A stretch of 64,000 nt of DNA from Cryptomeria japonica (lineage: Eukaryota > Streptophyta > Pinopsida > Cupressales > Cupressaceae). Below the pieces are notes generated by a model. The model was given only the letters and a program-made list of their open reading frames with translations. It made no database searches and was not told the origin of the DNA. Below are positions 10,790 through 22,659 of the stretch, in pieces. Position 1 is the first letter of the stretch. Every line of letters begins with the position of its first letter. The stretch covers positions 557,279,136-557,343,135 of the forward strand of contig NC_081413.1 of the NCBI RefSeq assembly GCF_030272615.1, written 5' to 3'. The translations under genes were made by a program, and so were the position numbers.

Positions 10790-12944
10790 GTAGCCTCCAT
10801 GCCCTTGTGAATAATATGGTCATACATAACCATAACCTCTTCGATAACCCGAGCATGGCCATCTACAAATTTTGATTGGTTTTGGGTCTTAGTCGAGAGC
10901 CCTTGCATCTTAGAAGATACTTGTTTACTTGAATCGATGGCATGACCACTGGCCTCGCCCTCCTCTCCAACAAAATTGACACCCTAGATCAAGGTCTTCT
11001 CTTCCTTCTTTTCACCCATCCCTAGGCATTGGGCTTTTTCATTCAGTATGCAGAGTCCCCTAGCATTCCTCTGAACAACATCCTTGTTGACACTAACCAT
11101 AGTGTTGAGATTATTATTAACCTCACTAATCAAGCTTTCCAACATATTGATTCTTTCCTTTTAATTTGATTTCATATGCTTAACATCATTATCCATTGAC
11201 CTAATCAAAGCCAACATCTTCTTAGACTCATCCATCTCTAATCCCTTGTTACCAACAATTTGAAGACTATCCACGTTATTGGAGAGTGAACATAGATTAT
11301 TTCTAATACCATTAATCTAAAAAAAAAAAAATAGCCAAATTGGCCCATCCTTCAATAGCTTTCAAGAGAAGTACTGCTACATCATGGATTGTCCTCTAAT
11401 AATCCTCCTCTACACTACCAAAGGAAATGTTATCCTCAGGACAATCCTTCTTTGCACCACCATGGGGAACATTGTCAATTTACAATCCATCATGCTAATA
11501 GTCCTCTTCTCTTTCTGCATCCATCTCCTCATAGCTAGGGTTTTCATACACATGCATTGTCTCAAATCTCATAGTCTCATTCTCACCTGCCTCCACACTA
11601 CCCCTCTTGGCCCTTTTACCTTTTAAACCCTTCTTCGTCTTATGGGGTTTGAAAGGCTCCCCAACATCAATGTTTTGAATAGGTCTGGGTAATTTAACTC
11701 TCTCTCCCCTTTCCCTGGTAGTTCCCCAAATGGGCTACATCTCACCAGGGAAACAAATTCCACCTCATTGACACTAGTTTCAAAGCCTTTAGACTAGGAA
11801 TATGAAGGGATTTTCTTAGATTTCTTTTGGGAAGCAAACTTATTCCTATTACCAATGTGGTAACAGGCCTCCTCATCTAGCACTTCATCCTCTAAATCAA
11901 TAGACATATCAGAATAATGGATCGTGACATTTTGGGCATACTTAATTTTGCATTACCCAGAGGGGGCTTGAGGGGGATGGACATAGATTTAACATACTCC
12001 ATGAGGAGAAGAACAAAGTCCTCATGGAGCCCTGGAAAAGTAGGGCTCTTCTTATTGTCATTTTTTATAGTAGTAAGAGAAGGCACCAAGTAAAATGGGA
12101 AAGAAATGAAATGTTTGTGGCAGAAATGATTTAATAAAATGAAATGGTGACCAAAAAGACTAGTGAAACAACTATCAAGGGTGAAATACCCCATGATAAC
12201 TTCTTCCATTTCAGCCCAAAGAGGTTTGATGGTGCCACAGTTATAGCCCCTCGATTTAGTCCTTTTCACCTTGTCAAATTCCTCCTCCTTGAAGAATAGA
12301 GCAATGGCCTCCTCAAATGCTAAGTTACGATCTGTATATATATCTTTTTGCTATCAAAATTTAAACCGATAGCCTCAACTATCAAATCTTCTAAAACAAC
12401 CAGCTCCACCTTGTAAGAAAATAGAGTACCATTCTACCACCCTTTTAGGAATGCCTTAGTTGCCAATGACTCATAACCATGGAGCCTCTCCAAGAAAGGA
12501 GTGACCCCACCTACACAAAGTTTACCCTAAATAGTGGGGTTTTTCTACCACTTTTCATAGGAATTAGGATCCATTCTAAACCTATCCCCACCCAAGGAGT
12601 CTAGGAGACCACTAAAAAAGTAACAAGGCACTATAATAGGAAAGAAATGATAAGGAAGAATAGAGATACCTAGAACAATGATGGGAAGACAAAACACAAG
12701 GGCAAAGAAAAAAACACTCACTATCTGTGTGGGGTAAAGAACAAAGTGACAGGTAGTAATCATGAGTAGTAAAGGGAAGGCCACCAAAATGATCACACAA
12801 TAATTCAAAGTAGGGTTGATAAGGCTCCCCATAAACCAAATCCCTAAGAAAAAATCTAGGGAAATAATATTAATCACAGTAAGCCATAAGACCACTACCT
12901 TATTATTCATGAGCTTAATGGAAATCAAAGATTTAATCTCAAGG
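10790..12944 (-). pseudogene. LINE ORF3 homologue, decayed
   Basis: Directly after RNase H on minus, the frame aligns with ORF3 of the plus LINE in the same order. A G-G-D-x(6)-D/E-x-N block is followed by F-L-E-R-L-H-G-Y-E, then W-N-G-T-L-F-S-Y-K-V-E-x(2)-V-L-E-D-L-I-V-E-A-I-G-L (about 12370-12500), and F-x-L-L-N-H-F-C-H-K in the open piece 11892-12269. The function is unknown. The W...G...F...I...G-L/M-P spacing is reminiscent of plant mobile domain or plant transposon domains, but that is inference. In-frame stops I could place are TAG or TAA. A second open piece (12545-12928) covers the N-terminal part and has drifted. Confidence 0.6.
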
Positions 12945-13395
12945 GGGAGAGGGACAATAGTCCCCTACCAATGAATAGAGCCATTAACAACTGCAACATT
13001 AGCAAAATAGTCCACTAAATGGTTTCTTTACTTATATACGTGGGATATAAAATAATCATCTAAACTATTAATAATTTCCAATAAATCTAAAACCAAACCC
13101 TGAATAGTCCAACTAGGTTTTTGGATCCCTTTCAAGCAGTTGATAATGTTCATAAAGTCTCCTTTGATACAAATCTTCTTGCAACCCTTAACAAGAGATG
13201 ATTTAAGGCCAATTTAGGTAGCTTTAGCTTTGGCAAAGTGGTTTGGTTGATTGCCGAAGGGGAGGGTCATCACCAAAACAAACCTACCATTATGATCATG
13301 AGACATTCCCACACAACCAACTGCCCCTAGATTACCCTTGGCTGCCCAATCTATGTTAATTTTAATTCTACCTTTAGGAGGAGCTTCCTAAACAA
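12945..13395 (-). pseudogene. LINE ORF2 C-terminal RNase H, decayed
   Basis: On minus the translation runs P-P-K-G-R-I-K-I-N-I-D-W-A-A-K-G-N-L-G-A-V-G. It aligns with the P-P-Q-G-W-I-E-A-N-F-D-G-A-S-K-G-N motif of the plus LINE's RNase H. The I-K-G-D-F-M-N-I-I-N-C-L-K-G segment (the second Asp region) and a degraded C-terminal region follow. In-frame TAG and TAA codons interrupt it. This is a plant LINE-type RVT_3 RNase H. The RT and endonuclease are missing by 5' truncation. Confidence 0.8.
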
Positions 13396-13498
13396 CATTG
13401 TATCTAGCTTGTTTGAGATTATTGAGAGGGACTGAGATAGAATATGCAAAGTTACTTTGTGAGATACTTTAAAATACAAACACCTTGTATATCAACAC

Positions 13499-15201
13499 AA
13501 TAATTGGGTTCTTCTTGGTCAAACAACCATTCAGGTTCAAAATAATGAAGCCATTGCAAGCTCTGATAGCTAGGGTTCTATTGGGAGGGATATTTTCTGT
13601 AGTTGGTTTTCTGCATAGGGGGTGTGAGTGTTGGGTGTCTATGGTTATAAAGGGCTTTTGTTGGAAGGATTTAGTTGTTGGATCCAAATGAGAGTGCAAG
13701 GGTGGTGTAGGGTTTTTCCAAGGTGGCAATTGCAATGGCGTGGGAAGGAACGACAATGCAATGAGATATGGTCATGTAAATCATCTCCCCTATGATTCTA
13801 CTATTGGGGAATGAAGGTTTAAGGGAGCTAAGTTTGAGGATGTAATGGATCAGAGGGAGTCTGTGCTTGTGCCAATTGTGGATTTGTGACCTCATGGGGA
13901 AGGTAAATTTGTTGGATCCTTAGCTTTGAATTTTTCACTAATGGTTAGCCAGTCATTGTTGATTTTATAGAGTGGGTAGAGAAAGAAGTAGATCACAATT
14001 AAAAGGTTTTCTTGGGCTTAGGGCTTATTGGACGGTTCAGAGTTGTATGGCCGAGTCTAGGTGATCTTCACAAGTAGATCTTTGTACATCGGGAACCCAT
14101 TATGGAAGGTAGTGTACAAATTAATCCATATGCTTGAGGGTTTTTTTTGTATTTTTTAAAAATGAAATGGATATACATAAAATCCTTGGTGAATATCAAT
14201 GGTGTTGGGAGGACAGTCATCTGTTGATGTTGAAACCATGGAATCTAACTTTCAACCCTTTTTCTGAACCTTTTGATCGAATCCCTCTTTGGATTAGGCT
14301 TCCAAATCTTCCCACACAATATTGGTTTGACTCTTGTTTTGAGGCTATAGAGAATTCTTTAGGTAATTTTTTCATGGCTGATGAAGGCTCTTTAAATTTG
14401 TTGCACACTACTTTTGCTCGGATTTTGGTTGAGATGGATGTAGTGAATGCACTTCCATTAGATATTTCTATTACAACTTCAAAAGGTAGTTTGGTACAGT
14501 CTTTGGACTTTGAAGGTGTCCCATTTAGATGTAGAAGGTGTTTTAAAACTGGGCATAATGTGACTTCTTGTGATAGGCGCAAAGTGGATAAACCAACATC
14601 CTGGTGGAAAGAGGTCACTACACAACACTATACGATGGAGGTGGTGGAGATAAATTATAAAATCCCTTAGGTTTTGGATGGTGTGCACCAAGATGTCAAT
14701 GATAAAGACCAAGCAATAAAGTCATGCTCAAAATAGTGTAAGACTGGTGGTTCTGATGTGGAGATTAAAGATGATGATAATGTAGGTAGATGTTATGATC
14801 ATGTCGAAAGTGAGAAAGGGCATGAGTTGAAGGATTTTGGTTCAAAGTTGGTGTATGATGCAGGAAAGATTAATATTGGGTTGCATAGCTCGGAGATAAG
14901 GAGGAATGATGTGTTGGGATTTCCAATTTGAAGTTATTGGAAAATGCAAGAGAGGAAGAATGGATAGAGGTCAAGAAGAAGAGAGATAAGAGAGTTGAGG
15001 GTAGTTTTGACTCGATCCCTTGTTCTCTTGAGAGGGGGAAGTTAAATGAAAAATGTAATCTTTGATCTCTAAATGGGTTAGGTGTCTTGGGGAGGTGGTT
15101 CCCTGATTGTAGCCCCACCTAGTTTGGGCTAGTTTAAATCTCGATTTATCAATAAAATCAATAACTATTACCAACCCAAAAATAATAATTGGGTTCTTCT
15201 T
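13499..15201 (+). mobile_element. LINE ORF1-only insertion (half-LINE)
   Basis: An 18-base perfect duplication, AATAATTGGGTTCTTCTT, flanks it (13499-13516 and 15184-15201). Inside there is a 5' leader, a decayed LINE ORF1, then directly a 3' tail with AATAAA at about 15152 and an A-rich end. No endonuclease or RT sequence is present. It therefore looks like a LINE-mobilised unit that carries only ORF1, comparable in design to mammalian HAL1. Confidence 0.75.
13930..15060 (+). pseudogene. LINE ORF1 (DUF4283 and zinc knuckle), decayed
   Basis: The open piece 14134-14670 carries the second half of a DUF4283 domain (L-K-P-W-N-L-T-F-N-P, then P-L-W-I-R-L-P-N-L-P, residues about 33-60), a T-T-F-A-R-I-x-V-E-M-D segment, and a CCHC knuckle CRRCFKTGHNVTSC at 14530-14571. 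This is the RNA-binding ORF1 of plant L1 LINEs. Upstream the first half of DUF4283 is readable only with frame changes. Downstream a charged C-terminal tail runs to about 15060 with several stops. It sits in a unit without ORF2. Confidence 0.85.
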
Positions 15202-15315
15202 AGAAGATGATACCAATTGACACAAATATTCTTAAGACATGAATAGATTTTAAGATGAGTATTTAAAACAGGGAATAAAATTCATCACATCGCACCTCAA
15301 AATAATTTTTAATGG
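15202..15315. other. Flank between the ORF1-only insertion and the gypsy element
   Basis: This short AT-rich spacer has no features. Its last bases (AATGG) are the left candidate target-site duplication of the gypsy element; the right flank is AAAGG (4 of 5). Confidence 0.4.
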
Positions 15316-16288
15316 TGATTCAGATCAACGATTGAGAAATCCAAGAATGGATTATCAATCAATGCAGAAAGCTCTTGCACTGATTTTGTAGAAATCTTAA
15401 ATCCCACACATTTCAACAAAAAACACGAAAAAAGAAACATTAAAAATAATAATATTCCAAACTAATCTCAATTCTAGTTACAGGGATCAAACCCCATCCA
15501 AGCTCCAACTCTAACCATTTTAATTTTTACAACCAAAACTCATTTGAAAATAAATAAGCACCATCCCAAAACAAATATCGAAGAAGTAAATTTATATTTG
15601 TAATAAAATAAATTGTAATGCTTGCAACACTATAGGAAACCAATCTGACAATGGGAAACTCTAAAAAGATTGAGCATAATCTCTACAAATAAATCTTGAA
15701 TGCCTATTATTCAGCTATAGGCATCAACAAACACATTCCCAACTCTTTGAAACTCCTTTGCTAGATGCCAAGGTATGGTTTCTCTGTTATTCACCTTCCT
15801 TGCTTTCCTATTTTCTTCTTTCCAACCCTTTCTTTTTCTCTCCCTGATCTAGGCATTGAATTTACATTTTGGAACAACTTTCAATAATTTCCTTTGCTTT
15901 TTTGGGTACAAGATTATTATTTTCCACCCCTTTCCTTTTCCTAGAAAATAATATTTTCTTTTGTTAAAAATTACCTTTCATCACCTCATCCCACGACTTC
16001 CACTAGGCACCTAGATTCTTCATCTGATCAAATTGAATCATTTCAAATTACCAAAGTGGAGTTACAAGATGAAAAAAATGGGCTCCACTTACCCAAGCAT
16101 GAGATTAATCTTGTATTTTAAAATTTCTATTTAAATAATAATAAATAAACCTTATAGTTTGAGTTGATATTGGAGTTGGAGGGGAAAATGATTAATAAAT
16201 AAATCATGCCTACAAAACAAAACCACAAAAAACAAACAATTTTTTCAGGTGTTTGGGATTTCCCGTGCACTCGAATGCTCCTACATCA
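15316..16288 (-). repeat. 3' LTR of the gypsy element
   Basis: On minus it starts TGATGTAGGAGC at 16288 and ends ...TGAATCA at 15316, 973 bp. It aligns with the two pieces of the 5' LTR (33193-33551 and 41323-42039). It is uninterrupted at about 15625, exactly where the 5' LTR carries the LINE, so it serves as a built-in empty site. Confidence 0.85.
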
Positions 16289-16559
16289 AACACATTGGGT
16301 AAGAAATAATGTTTAATGAGTGAGAGATCATGAATATTCATCTGGTACTGGAATTCCAAGCTTCTAAAGTTTTGGAGTTGCAACCCATGTTTCTTCTTCC
16401 ATCTTCTTTCATTTCCATTTGATTGAGTACTCTTTGTATACTTCACCTCGTATCTTATTGATTGTTTTGGAATCAATTGGTTCGTCAACTTCTTCTTCTC
16501 TTTTGTGGTATCGGTTGCACCCACTACCTTTTTTCTTGAAAATGTGAAATAATACCCTC

Positions 16560-18221
16560 CTTTCCACTAGTATCTTCTTCATGAAAATGATATAAATCAG
16601 TCACATTGAATATTGGTGAAATATCCAACTCTGGGGGCAACTCTATTTCATAAACATTGGTTGAAAACTTCTTAATTACCTTGCACAATATAATCTTCTT
16701 CCATTTACATTTGTTATAGGTACCATTTGGAAACCTCTCCTTCTATGGATGAGCTACAACCATGTCCCCCACCTCAAATTCTTTCTTTATTTTTGTTAAA
16801 TCAATGTGCTCTTTGTATGTTTTGGTTCTTGCTTCCAACTTCTCCTTTATTTCCTATGTAATTATTATAAATATTTTGCATAGTCTTTAGCTACAACATT
16901 TCTTTTCCCCAAATTTACACTATCTCTTAACACATGAAATACTCATGGGATAAATTCATAAACAATATCAAAGGGGCTTTTACTTGTACTTTTGTTGATT
17001 GAGTTATTATAAGCAAATGTAACTTATGCTAAAATAACATCACATTGCTTTGGCTTCCTATCAATCAAACACCTCAATAAATTTCCAAGGCTCTAGTTGA
17101 CCACTTTTTTTTGTCCAACTGTTTGAAGATGATAGGTTGAGCTAAAAGTCAATTTTGTGTCAAACTTCTTCCACAATGTCTTGCACAAATGGATAATGAA
17201 TTTAGTATCCCTATTCAAAACAATGCTTTTTGGCAAACCATGTAACCTTACAACTTCCTTAAAAAACAAATTTGCAATGTGTGATGCATCAATTGATTTC
17301 TTGCATGGAATAAAATGTGCCATTTTTTAGAACCTATCTACCACGACAAAAATGGAATCATTACCTTTTTGAGTCTTATGCAACCCAGGAAGGAAGTCCA
17401 TACTCATTTATTACCATGGTCTCTCCAGGATTGGCAAAGGGTGATATAACCTTGTGTCTTGGCTTGTCCCTTTTTTATATTGACATATTGAGTACCCTTG
17501 CACAATATTATTTACATCCTTGCTCATTTATGATTAGAAATATCCTTCACTAAGTTGGGCCCCAAAGTTTTGTCTACTACAAAGTGTCCTACAAGTCCTC
17601 CACTATGCTTTTCTCTATTTAAATTTTCTCTAATTGGTCTTGTTGGAATGCATAACCGTTGCCCTTTAAACAATGATGCCTCTTCAAGGAAATATTCTAG
17701 TCATTTGGTTCTATCATTTTCAATTAGAAATATACAAGTTATCCATGTTTCACCAAAATCAAAATCCCTCTCATACATCTCCTTCTTTGAATCGAAACCC
17801 GAAACATCTATTTTCATTTCTTTCAACAAGCACCTCATACTCAATGGATCAACTATAAAATTTAATTTTTCACTCTTTTGTTTTTGAAAAAATGAATAAT
17901 TTTGAATAAATTCAACCCACTTCATATGCCTTTGATTTTACTTACCTTGGTTATTAATAAATTGCAATGTAGGATGATCAATGTGGATGACAAACTCCTT
18001 GGGCAATAGGTAATGTCTCCACTTCTTGAGTGCATGCATAATAGCATAGAACTCTTGATCATAAAATAAATACTTCCTCTTAGCTTAATTTAACTTTTCA
18101 TTGAAGTAAGCTACAGGCCTTTCATCTTGACTGAGAACTCCTATGACTATCCCACTCCTATCACAATCAATTTGAAACTTTGTTGAAACTCAGTAAAGCT
18201 ACTATGGGTTGTTCATTTACC
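16560..18221 (-). pseudogene. pol: gypsy RNase H and integrase, decayed
   Basis: On minus, RNase H begins near 18200 (I-D-C-D-R-S-G-I-V-I-G, where the family has D-C-D-A-S-G). It continues through E-R-P-V-A-Y-F and L-K-K-W-R-H-Y-L-L, then a linker with V-D-x-L-S. The integrase zinc region (G-G-L-V-G-H-F) lies near 17590. The open piece 17093-17323 holds M-A-H-F-I-P-C-K-K and L-H-G-L-P-K-S-I-V, with N-R-D-T-K-F where the second catalytic Asp motif should be S-D-R-D-T-K-F. It ends [10 protein letters not shown], where the catalytic Glu of Q-T-E-V-V-N is Lys. The C-terminal part (E-L-P-P-E-L-D-I-S-P-I-F-N-V) follows at about 16600. Catalysis is lost. Confidence 0.88.
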
Positions 18222-18748
18222 TTCTTTGTTGGAAAAATAAGTGTTGTACACCTTGCCTAATAATGTTTGTAATTGTAATATTTATTTATTATGTGAGTTT
18301 CCCATGGACATGTAATGTAATATTTATTTATTTGATGTTGCACATGGATGCGTAACATGTAGAGATTCCTTGGGAATATTCTTGAGATTGCTTGATGAGT
18401 TGTATTGTAATATTGGGATATTATATTGTATTTATTTAATATTAGGGAAAGCAATTTAATAAATTACTCAATATTAGATGTGGGTTCAATGGGGTAGTTA
18501 GCCCATGGTATTTGTACGTGGTTTTGTAGCATATGGTTTCGATGTAATACCACTTGGTGGTTTTGTGGGAGCTTATGTTTATAAAAGCAACCACAAGGGT
18601 AGTTGTTTGGGTTAGCCATAGAGCTAGTTAGCTAGGTTTAGAATTTGTGGAGGCTAGAAACATGGCATGGGATGTGTGGTTACATGATTTTTCACATGGA
18701 GTGTTTGTTGATGACTTGTTGATGGTCGGTGTACTCAAGGTTAAAATC

Positions 18749-20136
18749 CGATGAGTAATGATGAACAATAGATACCCCAATTGGTATTGAGAAGGGGGGG
18801 GGGTGAATTAGTATAGGCAAAAACTTTCTTAACAACTTATCTAGTTAAAGCAATACCAACAGGTTATCACCATTACTGAACTTAACCACGACAATACCGG
18901 TTAAACACAATAAGACATCAGACACCATAAACTGATAAGTCTGAACACTTCAAATACGATCAATACTTGATATCAACTTCACCCATAAACATATGCATGT
19001 CGTATACTAGTAATACCATAACCCATTAAATCTGCATGCATAATTTGTCAACCAAATAATTCATAAACATCACATGAAAAATGCATAACACATAACACAC
19101 AGATTTTTCACGTCGAAACCCATATGGGAAAAACCACGGTGGGGATGAATACCCACAATCTTGTTTTTGAACTCTTTTGAAGCTCGCCCTATTAGGAGCC
19201 TAGTCCGGTTAAAGACTTTACAAGAACCGATCTTGTTAGAGATCACCCAGTTAAGGGATGGCTATATGCGTTGTTAAAGGTTACCTCGCTAGAGGATTTG
19301 AAGAACTCAATGATCTTGAGTCACCTGGTTACAGGTTTTATAATAAGCCTGTTAAAGCTACCCGGTAAAGGGATTTTCCAACTATTGAAATGATTAGAAG
19401 ACAACAGGTAAAACTCTGATCTGATAACAACACTACATGCCAAGGAAAATCCTTTTCATTTCCTCTACTCTGCAATCACACTGCAGTTTTCCTCTTACTA
19501 GTCTGGCAAGTATCTCATCACTCAGATACACACACACAACATTTGCCAACAATTTTACAATAACAAACATCATCGACCTTATAGATAATAGTTAGGTCAG
19601 TAACATAAACCCTAAACCTTAAGCATCTTAGGTTTACAACACAGGCAGTCCAACCTTGACTGTCTAAACATATTGCATATAGCATTACAATTTCAAATAG
19701 ATCACAAGACAATCTACATCGTTCATTCATCACCGCACATGTGAATCAGTAACCCATCATGCTTTCTTCTCATACCGTTAAGAAGAATGATCATTCCCGA
19801 GGAAGACTTCAAACGCGATCGATCTTCTCATGCAAGATCCTCAAGGAAATCCTTCACGTGCACAAAGCTAACGTGGCACCTCGATCTCATTCACATCTCT
19901 TAGCTAACTCATCACAGAGTATCATCGATTGCATCACACAAGCTGGATCACCAAACTGATAACCCTAGAGCTGAGACTACCAACCGGTAGTCACACTTAG
20001 TGAAAGCCTGACATTGGTTCACTACATCTCCTCATACCTCTTCATACCGGTTCACTTGAACTTATTGACATCAATGACAACATACATTATCATCATACCA
20101 ACATGTCAGTTCATCATATGCCAATGATATCCAACA
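18749..20136 (-). mobile_element. Solo copia-type LTR, minus, inside a gypsy LTR
   Basis: Perfect 5-base duplications AAATC lie at 18744-18748 and 20137-20141. On minus it starts TGTTGGATATC at 20136. A run of ten C on minus (plus G-run 18794-18803) lies near its 3' end, like the other long copia LTRs here. The final CA appears as CG (plus 18749 reads CG). No internal copia coding sequence is present. The short reading frames in it (19518-19959) have no known domain. Confidence 0.8.
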
Positions 20137-21225
20137 AAATCATCATAATTAATCAATTTATAAGAGTGAATCACAAAATCTAATCTAATTAGAATTAATC
20201 CTAAATAATAATTGAATAATGCAAAACCAATTGAATAATGAACAAATGAATCTAATTAAGACTCCCTCAATTGATTTGACAAAGCTTCCATTGCTCTTCT
20301 CCTTAGTTGTTGTAGAATTGGCTCTCAGGTATTGCACTGATTTCCTGCATAGATTAGATGACTATTTCAAAGACTGTGATTCTATGATTCTGGATGCTGT
20401 GATTCTAGATCGATTGATGTGAAATGAGGTTCATTTTATAGATTTTCAAGAGAGATGGGGAGGGATTTTGAATTCAAGACTTGATTGGGAGACAACTAAT
20501 TTTGATTGATCAGTTAAAAGAGTTGATTGATTTGTTAATTAAGATTGACTGACTTGTTAACTTATTTGATTGAGTAGTCAACTAGATTGATTGGATAGTG
20601 AACTGAATGGATTGGAGAGATAAGTGGATTGATTGATCAGTCAGAAAAGGTGATTTGAAGTGAAAAGGGGTGATTGTTGAGTTAACTGATTTGATCAATC
20701 AATTCTAATTTTAGCATGTGCTGTAGGATTTTGAAATTGAATTTGATTTTCATTTTCAATTTGGATTTTCATTTGGACTTTCGAATGCTGAAATGAACAT
20801 GAAATTAATTGAAATTTGTTGAAACTCAAATTTAATGAAATTAGATGAAATGTGATGAAATTAGAATTTGGGAGAATGTGAATTTGAGATAAATAAAATT
20901 AATTGGAATTAGAATTTGGGGATTTGGAAGAATGATTTAATTAATTTAAATAAAATTATTTAAACATTAAAAATGAACTTAATTAAATAATAAAGATTAT
21001 TTAACTAAGGAATAAATTGCAATTAATTAAATAATTAATATTTAATTAATATTTGAGATAGGGTTAACTCATTAAAATGATTTGAGAATAGAAATAGAAC
21101 AATTAGAAGTGTTGAATGGTGATGATTAGAAGAAATCGTTAGTTTAATCAAATAATTAAAGAATAACTTAATTAAATAGACAAATAATTAGTGTAGAATC
21201 AATGAGATATTTTTAGGTGTCTACA
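20137..21225 (-). repeat. 3' LTR of the non-autonomous gypsy element (main part)
   Basis: It is a direct repeat of 28284-29409. On minus it starts TGTAGACACC at 21225. Its last 19 bases are at 18730-18748, beyond the solo LTR. The open frames 20219-20422 and 28362-28565 are the same repeat translation, not genes. Confidence 0.88.
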
Positions 21226-21430
21226 CTTTGTCCCACTTTGACACAATATCAGAACGACACTATTTCAAAGAAAACGAAAAAATTTATGCTCTAGTATGTC
21301 CCGACAATACTCAGGGTATGATGCCCCCTCGAGAGATTGTTTGTGCATTGACGACATGAATGATCTCTTGAAAGAAGAAGGATGTTAGATGAGAGATGGA
21401 ATAATGGTTAACTTGGTGACACAAATGAGT
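21226..21430 (-). promoter_or_regulatory. Polypurine tract and conserved 3' terminus
   Basis: On minus the sequence next to the LTR is AAAGTGGGACAAAG, a plausible polypurine tract. About 100 bases before it (plus 21315-21335) is the reverse complement of CTCTCGAGGGGGCAT, also found near the 3' end of the element at 50291-61985. Confidence 0.65.
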
Positions 21431-21526
21431 TTGATTAGAGGAAAGAAATAATTAGAATGATCTGTAGATTGATTAAATGATAAGATTGAACTGATAAGAT
21501 TGATAAGATTGATCTGATAAAGATAA

Positions 21527-21706
21527 AGTCTGGTTTCAAGAAGGACACATCTTGTATAAGACAAAAAATGATCAAAACGTCTGGTTTCAGGAAGGATACA
21601 TCCTGTATAAGACTGATTTGTCTGGTTTTAGGAAGGATACATCCTATATAAGACAAAGATAGATGATCAAGTCTGGTTTCAGGGAGGATACATCTTGTAT
21701 AAGATA
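21527..21706 (-). repeat. Tandem repeat, GTCTGGTTTCAGGAAGGATA-type unit
   Basis: Four copies of a roughly 35-base core, GTCTGGTTTCAG..GGATACATC..GTATAAGA, are spaced irregularly by 50-65 bases. Diverged single copies recur at about 22979 and 23020. The minus reading frame 21435-21833 simply translates the array. Confidence 0.75.
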
Positions 21707-22659
21707 GATGATAGATCAAAATTGGATGAATAATGAAATATGGTGAAGGTGAAAAATAATTGATTGATAGATAGAAATGTTGAAATGATAGAATTATAGA
21801 AAAATATTGAAAATAAGTGATGAGACAGATCATGTTAGAATGCTTGGAAGAGTTGAAAAGGTTGATTCAAGAAAATATTCTTGATGAGAGAATGATTTGA
21901 AAAGACAATCAACATGATGAGATCAGAAAAATGAAATGATATGATGATGATTTGATTGATGGTGAATAGTCTTCTTGTCTTTATTCATAGTGCAATACAT
22001 TTTCATCATTGAGCCTTATTATATAACAATGAAGCTTTGTACACCATGGCATAAGGAACCAAGATGCATAGATATCTCATTGCAAAGAACAAACACATAA
22101 CAGACAAGGAGTGAACCCTCCATTCTAGGAATTATGCTAGGCGTCAAGGTATGTGTAGCATTCACAAGCCGAATGCTCCTATCACAAACAACCACTAGAG
22201 CAATTGCCCCATAACTTTATTTGTTCATACCACAAACAACAAACAAAGAAAAAGGATCATGTCCATCACGACTCCTCTAGTCATTTTTTTGGACATCCTT
22301 GAGTAGCTAAAAGTAATGATCTTCGCCAATTTGATAAAAGAGTCAACCAAGATAGACAAAACTCAACAATTGGACTGACTGTGTCTTTTCTTTGATATGT
22401 TTGATGCGATTTTGATAGTTTAGTTTCAGAAGTTTTGGACCTCGTTTAAGGTTGACCTGTCTGGTTTCGAGTGTATCAATTCTGTTTATGACAAGATGGT
22501 GATCATGTTGATAGTTTGATAGTGATTTGATAGATTAGATAGTTGATCAACTTGATTACAGATGTTTTGACAAGATAGTTGCATCCTTTGTTTAACTTTG
22601 TGCGAAGTGTTTGTTGGATATCTGCTAGGGTGTTTGATCCTTGCGAGACAATTTATTCC

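Larger units (their letters stand above)
10601..13451 (-). mobile_element. 5'-truncated L1-type LINE, minus strand
   Basis: The insertion is bounded by near-identical 15-base flanks, TTAGAATATGAAAAG (10601-10615) and ATAGAATATGCAAAG (13437-13451), with 13 of 15 bases matching. The insert keeps only the end of ORF2 (RNase H) and a following frame homologous to ORF3 of the LINE at 33552-41307. Its 3' end on minus reads CCTAATAAAAAT, like the other LINE. Many in-frame stops and frame changes show that it is old. Confidence 0.75.

Noticed and set aside
20219-20422. A 67-codon frame repeated almost identically at 28362-28565
   Set aside because: Both are in the two LTR copies of one element, so the repetition is due to the LTR and not to a gene family.
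21435-21833. Minus frame with repeated L-I-Q-D-V-S-F-L-K-P-D
   Set aside because: It is the translation of a short tandem array.
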